The notes below the pieces were generated by a model. The model was given only the letters and a program-made list of their open reading frames with translations, made no database searches and was not told the DNA's origin. A stretch of 64,000 nucleotides of DNA from Thalassospira australica (GTDB taxonomy: Bacteria; Pseudomonadota; Alphaproteobacteria; Rhodospirillales; Thalassospiraceae), in NCBI RefSeq assembly GCF_000763295.1, contig NZ_JRJE01000032.1:186001-250000 (forward strand), read 5' to 3'. Position 1 is the first letter of the stretch; every line of letters begins with the position of its first letter. The translations under genes and the position numbers were made by a program. Below, in pieces: positions 9,753-18,384 of the stretch.

Positions 9753-10058
9753 ATGTCAGCACGCGGTAAGAAACGTCACTGCCTCGCTTGTGATACCAAG
9801 TATTATGACCTGAACCGAACCCCGGTTATCTGCCCGAAATGCGCCACACCAGATGGCGCGACAAAGGTCAAGAAATCCGCGGTTGCAAAACCGGCACCAG
9901 AAGAAGACGAAGACGTCGATGACGTCAATGATCTTGAAGATGATGTCGATGGCGATATCGACGACGATATTCTCGAGGACGCCTCTGATCTTGGCGAAGA
10001 CGACGATGATCTTGGCGAAGTCTTTGAACACGTCGAAGCAGACGACGACGATCGCTAA
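9753..10058 (+). CDS. TIGR02300 / FYDLN-acid domain protein
   Basis: A 101-residue protein. Residues 1-35 hold a small zinc-ribbon-like module: RHCLACDTKYYDLNR followed by CPKC, giving two CxxC pairs and the FYDLN-type motif. After a short basic linker, residues 50-101 are almost entirely Asp and Glu. This matches TIGR02300, an alphaproteobacterial family of unknown function usually found next to aroA, as here. The acidic tail suggests a partner with a basic surface; that is inference. AAGAGGA precedes the start. Confidence 0.85.
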   Translation: MSARGKKRHCLACDTKYYDLNRTPVICPKCATPDGATKVKKSAVAKPAPEEDEDVDDVNDLEDDVDGDIDDDILEDASDLGEDDDDLGEVFEHVEADDDDR

Positions 10059-10155
10059 GAAATTTTGAAAAAGGGTCTTGCCAACATTTGGCGAACCTTC
10101 TAAATATGCGCCGCGCCGCAGAGGCTTTAAAATTCTTCTGCGACGCGGACAAAGT

Positions 10156-10231
<76 letters not shown>

Positions 10232-10233
10232 TT

Positions 10234-10264
10234 CAAAACCCGTTGCCTTTGGCGACGGGTTTTG
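10234..10264 (+). terminator. Intrinsic terminator of tRNA-Ala
   Basis: AAAACCCGT-TGCC, a TTT loop, GGCG-ACGGGTTTT and a T-rich tail start three bases after the tRNA CCA end. Confidence 0.85.
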
Positions 10265-10342
10265 TCGTTTTGGGGTCTTGCTTGACATCCCCTTGCCCAT
10301 CCCCGAAGACTGCCGCCCAGTAAATCCAACTGGGAGAAGACC

Positions 10343-10804
10343 ATGAGCAAGGTTTGGACCGTCTATTTGTCGGGCGAAATTCACAGTGACTGGCGCGAGC
10401 GTATTGAAACGGGTGTGAAAGAAGCAGGCCTTCCGGTCGAACTGGTCGCCCCAATCACCGTGCATGAAGATTCTGATGATTGCGGCGTTGCTGTTTTTGG
10501 TGCTGAAGAAAACAAATTCTGGCATGACCGCAAGGGCGCGCAGCTTAACGCCATGCGCACCCAGACCTTGCTGTCACAGTCCGATCTTGCCGTGATTCGC
10601 TTTGGCGAGAAATACAAGCAGTGGAATGCTGCCTTTGATGCCGGTCAGGCCGCCGCCCTTGGCATCCCGTATATTACGTTGCACCCGACCGAGCATGACC
10701 ATGCGCTGAAGGAAGTCGACGGTGCGGCCAATGGTGTGGCGCGCGAACCCGAACAGGTGGTTGCGGCACTGGCCTATATCATCCGGGGTGATATGCCCAA
10801 ATAG
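10343..10804 (+). CDS. YtoQ family protein
   Basis: A 153-residue protein beginning MSKVWTVYLSGEIHSDWRE, with the later motifs QSDLAVIRFGEKYKQWNAAFDAG and GIPYITLHP. These are characteristic of the YtoQ family, whose fold resembles nucleoside 2-deoxyribosyltransferase-like proteins. The biochemical role is not established. GGGAGA sits seven bases before the ATG. It converges with the aminotransferase gene, the two stops being only 13 bases apart. Confidence 0.85.
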   Translation: MSKVWTVYLSGEIHSDWRERIETGVKEAGLPVELVAPITVHEDSDDCGVAVFGAEENKFWHDRKGAQLNAMRTQTLLSQSDLAVIRFGEKYKQWNAAFDAGQAAALGIPYITLHPTEHDHALKEVDGAANGVAREPEQVVAALAYIIRGDMPK

Positions 10805-10817
10805 GCCCCAAAAGCGT

Positions 10818-11987
10818 CTATGCCTTTGCCTCGGCAAAGGCACGGATGCGTTTGATGGCTTCGCGAAGGTCTTCGTCGGGGACGGTCAATGCCACGCGGA
10901 TCAGGTTTTTGGCGTTTTCACCGAAGGATGCGCCGGGCATGACCGCGACGTCTTGTTCGTCCAAAAGCCCCCAGGCGAAATCTTCGCCGTTCATCCCGGT
11001 CGCCCCGACATCGATCATGGCAAACATGCCGCCTGATACCTTGCCGGTTTTAAGGGCCGTGCACCCGGCAAGCTCGGTCTCGATCAGATCGACACGCGCG
11101 GCGTAGCTTTTGCACATGCGTTTTGCCGTATCCAAATTGCCGCGCAGTGCAACCTCGGTCGCATCGGCAATGAAGGGCTGATTGCCAAACAGGATGGTTT
11201 CGGAAATCGGCAACACCTTGGTGCAAAGCTCTTCTGGCCCGACCGCCCAGCCACTGCGAAAGCCGGTGGCGGCAAAGGTTTTGGAGATTGACGAGACAAC
11301 AATGGTCCGGTCACGCAGTTCTTCGATTTCAAGCGGGGATGCAAAACTGCCCTCGAACACCAGATCCTCGTAAACCTCGTCACAGACAATCCACAAATCA
11401 TGTTCGGTGGCGATTTTGCCAAATTCCGCAAGCGTTTTGCGATCAAGTAGCGCGCCTGATGGGTTGTGCGGGGTGTTGAGCAACAGAACCCGGCTGTCCT
11501 TGGTGACGGATGCGCGCAGGTCACCCGGCTGCATGATAAAGCCGTGTTCGATCCCAAGGGGCACGGCCTGCAGCACCGCACCGGATGCGCGGATCACACC
11601 GGCATAGGTGGCGTAATAGGGATCCCCAACCAGAACGCCCTCGCCCGCATCAACCAAAGCGGTGATGACGGTATAAAGCGCAGTTTGCGTGCCGGGGAAA
11701 CACAGGATGTTTTCCGGGGTGATATCGGGCCAGACGGGTTTGTATTTATCCACAAGCGCATCAAGCAGGCCGACCTCGCCCCGGCCATTGGAATAATGGG
11801 TGCGGCCACGGCGCATGGAAGCTTCGCAGGCGTCAATCAATGCCGGATCGACGGGAATGTCGGGCTCGCCAATCGTCAGCTCGATGATCGATGCCCCCTG
11901 GGCTTCGCGGTCCCGTGCGGCGTTGTGAACAGCCCATTTTGCCCCGCCAAGTTCGGCAAGACGGTCGGTAATCCTGGCATATCTCAT
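10818..11987 (-). CDS. PLP-dependent class I/II aminotransferase
   Basis: A 389-residue fold-type I aminotransferase. Visible landmarks are the substrate-side LTIGEPDIPVD, the NTPHNPSGALL turn, CDEVYEDLVF, the SSISKTFAATGFRSGW segment containing the Schiff-base Lys, and the C-terminal LIRVAL Arg. It most resembles the aspartate/aromatic aminotransferase subgroup; the amino donor is not clear. The start overlaps the stop of the upstream TetR-family gene by four bases (ATGA), so the two are co-transcribed and the regulator probably controls it. Confidence 0.88.
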   Translation of the reverse strand: MRYARITDRLAELGGAKWAVHNAARDREAQGASIIELTIGEPDIPVDPALIDACEASMRRGRTHYSNGRGEVGLLDALVDKYKPVWPDITPENILCFPGTQTALYTVITALVDAGEGVLVGDPYYATYAGVIRASGAVLQAVPLGIEHGFIMQPGDLRASVTKDSRVLLLNTPHNPSGALLDRKTLAEFGKIATEHDLWIVCDEVYEDLVFEGSFASPLEIEELRDRTIVVSSISKTFAATGFRSGWAVGPEELCTKVLPISETILFGNQPFIADATEVALRGNLDTAKRMCKSYAARVDLIETELAGCTALKTGKVSGGMFAMIDVGATGMNGEDFAWGLLDEQDVAVMPGASFGENAKNLIRVALTVPDEDLREAIKRIRAFAEAKA

Positions 11988-12694
11988 GATGCTTTGCTTT
12001 TTTGTTCGGGTTGTTCGAGTTGTTTGGAGCGTTGCAGGGGTTGCTGCAAGGTGCCTTGCGGATCAGCAAGCACACCAGCCGGCAGCCCCAAAAGACGTTC
12101 TGCCGATGTAATGACCAGATCGGGCAGGATATCGCGGGCATAAAGCCCGGAATTCAGGGCACCTTCCATCCACAGGCCATCGACCAGACCATTGAGCGCA
12201 ATCGCATGGTTTTTGCAGATCGCGACACTGTGCGGGCAGCCATGACGGATCAGAACCGGCTCGATCAGGGTTTCAAGCACAGACAGAAATTCGCGGTAAC
12301 CGTCACGATGAATTTCGGCAAAGCCCGGATCATGGCGCACACGCCCGATGAAGGTCGCCCACAGCGATACGGTTTCTTCGGCCATGTTGGGCATTGTCAT
12401 ATTGGCGCGCAGAAAGCGCGAGAGCTGTGTTTCCGGCGATCCTTCGCCGCGGTTTGCGCTTTCACTGGCCTGGGCGGTGAGCTGCCCGACAAGATAGGCA
12501 TAGGCATTGCGGATCATTTCATCCTTGCTGCCAAAATAATGGCGCACCAACCCGACGGTGACCCCGGCCTCCTCGGTGATGCGGCGCACTGATGCCCCAT
12601 GCAGTCCGTGACGCGCCACACAGCTAAGCGTCGCCTCCATCAAACTGCGGCGGCGATCATCAAGTGATAGGCGCTGGAATGTTTTTCTGCTCAT
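11984..12694 (-). CDS. TetR-family transcriptional regulator, BetI-like
   Basis: A 236-residue protein with an N-terminal TetR helix-turn-helix (residues about 12-60, including EEAGVTVGLVRHYFGSKDEMI) and a C-terminal ligand domain of the TetR_C_6/BetI type with the FVDGLW-like LVDGLWMEGAL signature. The last 25 residues are Gln- and Lys-rich and low complexity. It is first in a two-gene operon with the aminotransferase. A palindrome about 45-60 bases upstream is a candidate operator. Betaine control is not implied; no bet genes are nearby. Confidence 0.85.
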   Translation of the reverse strand: MSRKTFQRLSLDDRRRSLMEATLSCVARHGLHGASVRRITEEAGVTVGLVRHYFGSKDEMIRNAYAYLVGQLTAQASESANRGEGSPETQLSRFLRANMTMPNMAEETVSLWATFIGRVRHDPGFAEIHRDGYREFLSVLETLIEPVLIRHGCPHSVAICKNHAIALNGLVDGLWMEGALNSGLYARDILPDLVITSAERLLGLPAGVLADPQGTLQQPLQRSKQLEQPEQKSKAS

Positions 12695-12737
12695 CCCCGG
12701 TTCCCGACTGACTGGCGAAGGTGCTCAAAGCACATTG

Positions 12738-12772
12738 TTATACAATTGAATAATTTATCAGCTTGATCAAGC
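12738..12772. promoter_or_regulatory. Candidate TetR operator region
   Basis: Two adjacent dyads upstream of the TetR-family gene: TTATACAATTGAATAA, symmetric except at one base pair around a central CAATTG, and the perfect 12-bp palindrome GCTTGATCAAGC at 12761-12772. Size and position suit autoregulation; this is inference. Confidence 0.4.
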
Positions 12773-12807
12773 CCTGCGTATAGCAAAGCCTGATCGGTGA
12801 GTGCACA

Positions 12808-13764
12808 TCAGTATCCTTGTGCCGGGTTTACAGCCAGACTGAGCGGCGTGCCCGCCAGCAACTCACGGGCCGATTGCAGGGCCTGTTCGGCAACGACGGC
12901 GGGTGTCGTATCACTGGCGACATGCGGGGTGATGCGCAGGCGCGGATCGCGCCAGAATGGATGATCCGATGGCAAGGGTTCTTCGCGAAAGACATCAAGT
13001 GTCGCCCCGCTGAGCTGCCCGCTTTCAAGGGCTGCGACAAAGTCGGCCTCTGCCAGATGTTCGCCGCGCCCGATCTGGATAAGCCAGGCCCCCTTGGCCA
13101 ACCTGGCAAAAAGATCGGCGTTCAGAACATCTTCGGTTTGGGCGGTTAACGGCAGGGTGTTGATCACAACATTCATGTCGGTAGCGGCCTTGATCACCGA
13201 GTCGTCCCCGGAAAAGTAACGGACCCCGCTGATTTGATCCTTTGGGGGGCGGCGGCAGGCGACAGAAACGCAAAAGCCGGTTTCAACCAGCGCCCGGACA
13301 ATCACAGCCCCCATCGACCCATGGCCAAATACCGCGACCTTAAGCGCGCTGGGCGGGCGGATCGGCGGTGGCGCCCATTGTGCCTGTGCCTGATTTTGCT
13401 GCATTTGGGCAAAGCCGCGTTCAAAATGAACGACTTCATGCACAGCATAGCCCGCCATCAGATGTGCCTGATGGGGATCGCGCACCCGGCAGATCGCAAC
13501 ACCTTCGTGCAAACCGGGATGTCCGAGCAAATCATCAACACCAGCCCCAACAGACATCGCCATTTCAAGATTGGGATAGGGGGCAAAGGCGGCAGGTCCG
13601 GGCAACCAGCAAACTGCAAACCGGATGGCATCGAGATCGGTGACTTCATCAGGATTAAGCAGGCAGACATCCGGCGCCTTTTCACCGAAATCAAGGGCGT
13701 AATAGGACTTGAGATCCATCGTTTCGCTTAGGAGCACACCGTAAATCGGTCCTGCGGTCGTCAT
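12808..13764 (-). CDS. Glyoxylate/hydroxypyruvate reductase A-like 2-hydroxyacid dehydrogenase
   Basis: A 318-residue NAD(P)-dependent dehydrogenase. The Rossmann motif VAVFGHGSMGAVIVRAL is at about residues 143-159. The catalytic set of the D-2-hydroxyacid family is visible: Arg in LIQIGRGEHL, Glu in FREEPLP and His in ITPHVAS. The overall form is that of GhrA-type proteins with a shortened N-terminal domain. It would reduce glyoxylate or hydroxypyruvate in the cytoplasm. It is divergent from the class II aldolase gene across about 165 bases, so related substrates are possible. Confidence 0.85.
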   Translation of the reverse strand: MTTAGPIYGVLLSETMDLKSYYALDFGEKAPDVCLLNPDEVTDLDAIRFAVCWLPGPAAFAPYPNLEMAMSVGAGVDDLLGHPGLHEGVAICRVRDPHQAHLMAGYAVHEVVHFERGFAQMQQNQAQAQWAPPPIRPPSALKVAVFGHGSMGAVIVRALVETGFCVSVACRRPPKDQISGVRYFSGDDSVIKAATDMNVVINTLPLTAQTEDVLNADLFARLAKGAWLIQIGRGEHLAEADFVAALESGQLSGATLDVFREEPLPSDHPFWRDPRLRITPHVASDTTPAVVAEQALQSARELLAGTPLSLAVNPAQGY

Positions 13765-13928
13765 ATATCAAAATCCCCTGCAAAGTCGTGTGCCTGCACG
13801 CGTCACCGCCCTGTTCAAAGGCGATTTTCGCCCGAAAGGACAAGAAAGTTTGCGCTTTGGTTCCTTCCTCAGTTAAACAAGTGTATATCAAAGAGTAAAG
13901 CCGTTTGATCTGAGCAATGGAGACCGGG

Positions 13929-14714
13929 ATGCATATCGCAACACAGAATGACGCCAAGGCAACCGCCAAAACGGGCGGCATGAGCGATGCCGAAAAGCAG
14001 TGCCGCATTGAGCTTGCCGCCTGCTACCGGTTGGCAGCCCATTACAAGATGACCGATACGATCTATACCCATATTTCCGCCCAGGTGCCCGGAGAACCGG
14101 GGCATTTCCTGATCAATCCCTATGGGCTGATGTGGGAAGAAATCACGGCGTCTTCACTGGTCAAGATTGATGTTGATGGCAACAAGGTCGAAGAAACGCC
14201 CTATCGCGTGAACCCGGCGGGCTTTACCATTCACAGTGCTGTGCATATGGGGCACCACGATGCAGCCTGGGTGATGCATACCCATACACGATCCGGATTT
14301 GCGGTTTCCTGCCTTGAAGAAGGCCTGATGCCGCTTAACCAGATTGCACTGCAGTATTACGGGCAGATTGGCTATCACGACTATGAGGGCATTGCGCTTG
14401 ATCTTGCGGAACGCGAGAGAATCGTTGCAGCACTTGGCAACAATATCGCCCTGATCCTGCGCAATCATGGACTATTGACGGTTGGCGCGACGGCCGGACA
14501 GATGTTTTCCAACATGTTCTATCTTAACCGGGCCTGTGAAATTCAGGAATCGACCCTTGCCATGGGCCGCCCGCTTCGGGCGATTGATGATGCCGTGATT
14601 AAACGGGTGTCTGAACAGTTCAGCCAGATGGCCTATGACGATGGTGACATCGAACTGGAATGGGATGCACAAATGCGTCTTGCTGACCGGCTGGACCCGG
14701 GGTTCCGCGACTAG
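13929..14714 (+). CDS. Class II aldolase/adducin family protein
   Basis: About 261 residues. The zinc site is visible as HSAVHMGHHD, HTHTRSG and the downstream RNHGLLTVG, and the active-site loop is NPYGLMWEEI. Family members cleave or epimerise phosphosugars or act on hydroxy acids; the substrate is unknown here. Two ATGs are possible. The one at 13929 has GGAGA seven bases upstream, while the one at 13917 has little. It follows a divergent 2-hydroxyacid dehydrogenase. A CCTGTCG/CGACAGG hairpin without a T-run follows the stop. Confidence 0.85.
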   Translation: MHIATQNDAKATAKTGGMSDAEKQCRIELAACYRLAAHYKMTDTIYTHISAQVPGEPGHFLINPYGLMWEEITASSLVKIDVDGNKVEETPYRVNPAGFTIHSAVHMGHHDAAWVMHTHTRSGFAVSCLEEGLMPLNQIALQYYGQIGYHDYEGIALDLAERERIVAALGNNIALILRNHGLLTVGATAGQMFSNMFYLNRACEIQESTLAMGRPLRAIDDAVIKRVSEQFSQMAYDDGDIELEWDAQMRLADRLDPGFRD

Positions 14715-15313
14715 GGCCCGGACCCTGAATAGCCTGTCGTTGCCGACAGGGCGGACACAGGATTTATTGCGCAATTCAAAGCCTTTAGAACGCCGTCGGA
14801 ATTTACGAACGGCGACGCAGGATGTCCGTGATTAATTTTTAATCTTTTGTGACAGTTGCGCAAAATATAATCAAATCCGTCCTTGACACCCTCCCGGTGA
14901 CTGCTACCATCAAGTTCAATATGGTCACACCGGATGAATTTCCGGTTGGTTTTGGTCGGGGTTTGGTGACGGTCACATCGGATGATGTCAGCGCCCAACC
15001 TGTTGAAACGCAATATCCTGTGCTGTTGTGTGACAGTCCGGGTGCGGTGAAAACATCACGACCAAAACGGGTTGATTGCCAAGATCAGCCCTTCTGACCC
15101 ACCCAGTTGGCAGAGCCGGTTTGTCACAGGACTTTCTGCCCCGCCCAAGCGACAGTGTCGCGGTGGCCTTATGCTGGGATCACGCAATGGTCGAAAGTGT
15201 TTCTGTTGGCTTGCCTGCTTGCGGGCTTGGGGGAACACGTCATGCTTTGGCATATCTTTACCGTTCCCGACGGTGTGTCAAAGATCCTGCTCGCCAGACA
15301 AGGAGAAGACGAC
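14715..15313. other. Non-coding or weakly coding region before the small Cys-rich gene
   Basis: About 600 bases without a convincing gene. It holds a possible sigma70 promoter at 14883-14910 and two near-identical GGTCACAYCGGATGA repeats about 40 bases apart. A GTG-started frame at 14849-15097 (82 codons) is open but has no recognisable family and overlaps the promoter, so it is not called. Confidence 0.4.
14883..14910 (+). promoter_or_regulatory. Possible sigma70 promoter
   Basis: A perfect TTGACA is followed after 16 bases by TACCAT. It would transcribe toward the small Cys-rich gene about 400 bases away, leaving a long leader. Confidence 0.35.
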
Positions 15314-15532
15314 ATGCAAGTATCGAACACAATTGACTGTAACGGTCTGTCCCCGGCCCCGACCCTTCTGCGGATCATGCAGGCGCTGGTTGGACGGGAT
15401 GACTGCGGCGCACCGTTGAATGTTCTGGTCGGTTCTGACTGCAATTGTGATCGTCTGGCTGCCTCGCTTGGTCCACTGGCCGGAGACGTCCAACTGTCGC
15501 ACAACATTCGGCAATTTGCGTCAATCAATTAA
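15314..15532 (+). CDS. Small TusA-like protein lacking the catalytic cysteine
   Basis: A 72-codon reading frame with AAGGAGA seven bases before the ATG. The frame is open further upstream, but this start has the best ribosome binding site. The sequence starts MQVSNTIDCNGLSPAPTLLR and later reads LNVLVGSDCNCDRLAASLGPL. It follows the TusA/YedF pattern (D..GL..P.P...., a helix, then G..L.VL..D). The usual Cys-Pro of GLRCPEP is replaced by GLSPAP, one residue shorter, while four other Cys are present. If real it is a non-catalytic relative or a small metal/thiol protein. Assignment is tentative. Confidence 0.45.
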   Translation: MQVSNTIDCNGLSPAPTLLRIMQALVGRDDCGAPLNVLVGSDCNCDRLAASLGPLAGDVQLSHNIRQFASIN

Positions 15533-15823
15533 GCAGGACGACCACGCGCCTGCACGAGCACCAAGATGCCAGCCGTTTCCCATCCCGAGTGTTGCTTGGT
15601 ATTTCGTCGCCTTCACCCGTTAGCGACCAAAGCAAAATAAAAATGCTGCGCATTGGCACAGGACGACAGGTCATTGCCGTCGATCATAACGCCCGCCGCC
15701 TTAAGGGCCACAATAAAGAACGTCACGCCAGCGCGCCCAAAGCGTCCCGGGGTCGTTTGGTGGATGTGACGTGATCCTGCCGCGTCCCGCGACCGGCTGA
15801 TGTGCGTAATAACAGGAAGCATT
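15533..15823. other. Intergenic region, nothing recognised
   Basis: About 290 bases between the small Cys-rich gene and the methyltransferase. Short frames on both strands have no recognisable features or good ribosome binding sites. Confidence 0.4.
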
Positions 15824-16747
15824 ATGTTAGAAGACCCCGCCAAAGAAAGCAGCGAGACGCACAGGCGATACGCCAACACCCCCGAGACACCAGATTTCGC
15901 CTTTGATCCCGAGGACCCCTGGACCCAGACCTTTCAGGAAGGGCTTGCGCGCGCTGACCTCAGGGGCAAAACCGTTTACGAGGTCGGGGTTGGCACCGGC
16001 ATCAATGTCGCATTCATTTTACGAAATTGCGGTGCCGCCAGAGTGTATGGCAGTGATCTTGATCCGCGGCTGGTTGTTCTTGCCGAAAGCAACCTTCGCA
16101 GCCTGTCCCCGCAACATGCCGCCTATTTCGAACCCGTACACGGCAGTGTCAGTCTGATTGATACCGACGCTGCACGGGCAAAAATCGACAAAACCGATGT
16201 GGTGATCGCCTGCATCCCGCAAGTGGGCGAGCCCAGCGACGAACGCCTGACAGCTTTTCGCGAAGCCCAATCGGTCAAACTTGCCAAAGGGGCCGAAGAC
16301 GAGGCCGAAGACCATATCGCGCATTATTACCCCTGGAGCCTGTTTGACGAATATCCCTATAACTCGGTCGGACTGGGGTTAAATGAAGCGCTGATGCGCC
16401 GCGTTCGCCAACAGGCCCCGCATGCGCAACTGGTAATGAATTTCGGGTGCCGCATCGGCACAGAAATCATCTGCGAATGTTTTGAAGCCAATGGCTATAA
16501 ACCCGAAAAGATCGCATCGAAAATCGTGCTGCAGCATGCGGGCACGGATATTTCGTTTTTCGTGACGCTCGAAAAGGCGCTTAGCGGGACCAACCTTGAA
16601 AAGCAGCTTGTCTGCAAATTCTATTCAGACCCGGATGGCAAAAAGCCGCTTTCCGCGACCGAAGCACAAAACCTGATTGATATGGACCCGGAAGTTGCCC
16701 TGTATCACGAAGTGGCCGTCATTCGCGGAATACCGATCACGAATTGA
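15824..16747 (+). CDS. Class I SAM-dependent methyltransferase
   Basis: A 307-residue protein. SAM motif I is VYEVGVGTGINVAFIL (about residues 52-67), followed by an acidic motif II region VYGSDLDPRLVVLAESNL. The motif IV position (VIACIPQVGEP) resembles protein- or small-molecule methyltransferases with an NPP-like loop, but the N is absent. Residues beyond 190 form an uncharacterised C-terminal domain. The ATG has CAGGAAG just upstream; an earlier ATG at 15800 is less likely. Substrate unknown. Confidence 0.72.
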   Translation: MLEDPAKESSETHRRYANTPETPDFAFDPEDPWTQTFQEGLARADLRGKTVYEVGVGTGINVAFILRNCGAARVYGSDLDPRLVVLAESNLRSLSPQHAAYFEPVHGSVSLIDTDAARAKIDKTDVVIACIPQVGEPSDERLTAFREAQSVKLAKGAEDEAEDHIAHYYPWSLFDEYPYNSVGLGLNEALMRRVRQQAPHAQLVMNFGCRIGTEIICECFEANGYKPEKIASKIVLQHAGTDISFFVTLEKALSGTNLEKQLVCKFYSDPDGKKPLSATEAQNLIDMDPEVALYHEVAVIRGIPITN

Positions 16748-16833
16748 TCATGATCGCAGGTGTGAATTACAAACCCGTTGCCCTGTGCGGCGGGCTTTAC
16801 ACCCCGGGTTGAGGCATTTTAGGCCGCCTGATA

Positions 16834-17808
16834 TCAATGCATGCTTCGTGTGGGGGTTTCCCCCCGATCATCCGGGACGATGATATCAACCGGCAACAGC
16901 GCAAGCGCAGGGGTTGCGCGGATCACCATGATGCGGCCTTTGACCGGTTTTCCCTTTTCCTGACGCAGGACACCGGGCGCATCCGAAACGACCGAGAACC
17001 CGCATTCCGGCAGCCATTCACTCACCGCGCGCTGATGATGGCGGAAACGTTGCCCCGGACCAAGATCAAACGGGAAGGCCTCGCCGTGCTCAAGGCTAAA
17101 GGCCATCAGGGCACCGGGGCGCATGCGCGCACGTGCTGCGCGCAAGGCCGGGGCAAGATCACCAAGATAGTTCAAAACATCCGCAGCAATGACAAGACTG
17201 TAATCCTGCCCGATTTCAGCAGGTATTTCAGTGATGTCACCGGCAATCAATGTGCGATAAATGCCCTTTGGCCGGGCGCGATTGATCATGCGCGGTGACA
17301 GATCAATGCCGTCAATGGCATCCACATAACCGCCAAACACCTCACCGACCAACCCGGTGCCGCAACCAAGATCAAGGACCGAAAGCGGGCGCAGCATATT
17401 GGGCAAATGCGGGCGGACGGCTTCAAACAGCAATTCGGGGCCGCGATAAGCCAAACGATCCCGCAGGCTGTTTTCAAAGCGCGGCGCATAATCATCAAAA
17501 AGTGCGCGCACATAATCAGGTGGCAAACGATCCCGCATTGCCGCAGCACCCAAAAGGGTCAGACGAACATTCGCCCCCATGCGATCAAGGGGATCAAGGA
17601 TCAGATATTGCCGGAAGGCATCGATGGCGCTTTCCGTTTCGCCAGCACGTTCATAGATATCGCCAAGCGTGAAATGGGCTTCATCCCAATCCGGATCAGC
17701 TGCAATGGCGGCACGCGCAACATCACTGGCAGCGGTGTAATCAGCCTGCGAGACCAATGCCAACGCCATATCCAGTCGCCGGCTTGCCGACAGACGGTCT
17801 TTGCTCAT
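16834..17808 (-). CDS. TPR-containing SAM-dependent methyltransferase
   Basis: A 324-residue fusion. Residues about 10-90 form two TPR-like helical repeats (WDEAHFTLGDIYERAGETES). Residues about 140-260 form a class I methyltransferase with motif I LSVLDLGCGTGLVGEVF and the acidic IDGIDLSPRM. The architecture matches a family of predicted TPR-methyltransferases common in alphaproteobacteria. It may act on a protein docked by the TPRs; no substrate is known. It converges with the preceding methyltransferase. Confidence 0.78.
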   Translation of the reverse strand: MSKDRLSASRRLDMALALVSQADYTAASDVARAAIAADPDWDEAHFTLGDIYERAGETESAIDAFRQYLILDPLDRMGANVRLTLLGAAAMRDRLPPDYVRALFDDYAPRFENSLRDRLAYRGPELLFEAVRPHLPNMLRPLSVLDLGCGTGLVGEVFGGYVDAIDGIDLSPRMINRARPKGIYRTLIAGDITEIPAEIGQDYSLVIAADVLNYLGDLAPALRAARARMRPGALMAFSLEHGEAFPFDLGPGQRFRHHQRAVSEWLPECGFSVVSDAPGVLRQEKGKPVKGRIMVIRATPALALLPVDIIVPDDRGETPTRSMH

Positions 17809-18384
17809 CTATGTTTTGAAACCTGAAAAGGGGTCTGACAACCATGCCAGAGCCACAGCCAAAGATAGTGCTATATCGGATTATTCGCGGGTTTTGGCAA
17901 GATAGATAAAATTGGCCAAATTCAATCCAGTAGCAAAATCGCGCCGGATCTCAGTGCGATTTTTGCGATTTGCCATCCAGTGTTCGGCGAATCCCCGCGA
18001 TAAAGCCATACAAAAAGCGGGCGGTGGCGGGCATGACATAAGCCCCGTGATGATACACCGGTGATGTCCCAACCTTGTCCGCCCCCGGTTCCAGCCAACA
18101 CCAGAAATTGGTTTCTACCTGTTTGCCCGACATATCTGGCAGCCATGTTTCTGCTGGGGATCGCCCATGGGCAATTCCCAACCCACCAAGATTGTGAACC
18201 CCCGAATGCGGTCCTTGTAGGGAAAATGGCCTTGGCCGAAGTGCAGTTTGGCTGCCGACTAAATCCGAAATGGTTCCCAACATAGTTTCCAGATGGACTT
18301 TGGCGCGGCCACATCAACAAACATTTTCCGATTGATATTGATAAAATTAATACATTCGTATATATTAATTTTAATTCTCTAAAC
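17809..18384. other. Intergenic region with possible eroded coding sequence
   Basis: About 575 bases. A minus-strand frame at 17951-18283 (110 codons) starts with ATG but uses codons rare in the neighbours (CTA, TTA, AGG) and matches no family I recognise. It may be a decayed gene or chance. The last 60 bases hold the A+T-rich dyad upstream of the YeeE/YedE pair. Confidence 0.35.
18343..18372. promoter_or_regulatory. Candidate operator upstream of the YeeE/YedE pair
   Basis: A perfect 10-bp inverted repeat, AAAATTAATA and TATTAATTTT, encloses CATTCGTATA and ends 12 bases before the gene. A+T-rich dyads with ATTC/GTAT cores are typical of ArsR-type sulfide regulators (BigR/SqrR) that often control these transporters. 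No such regulator gene is in the window. Confidence 0.5.

Noticed and set aside
10282-10310. TTGACA near the ytoQ start as a promoter
   Set aside because: No acceptable -10 sequence lies 15-19 bases downstream.
14849-15097. 82-codon GTG-started frame
   Set aside because: No ribosome binding site, overlaps a likely promoter and repeats, and no family recognised; kept only as part of the intergenic note.
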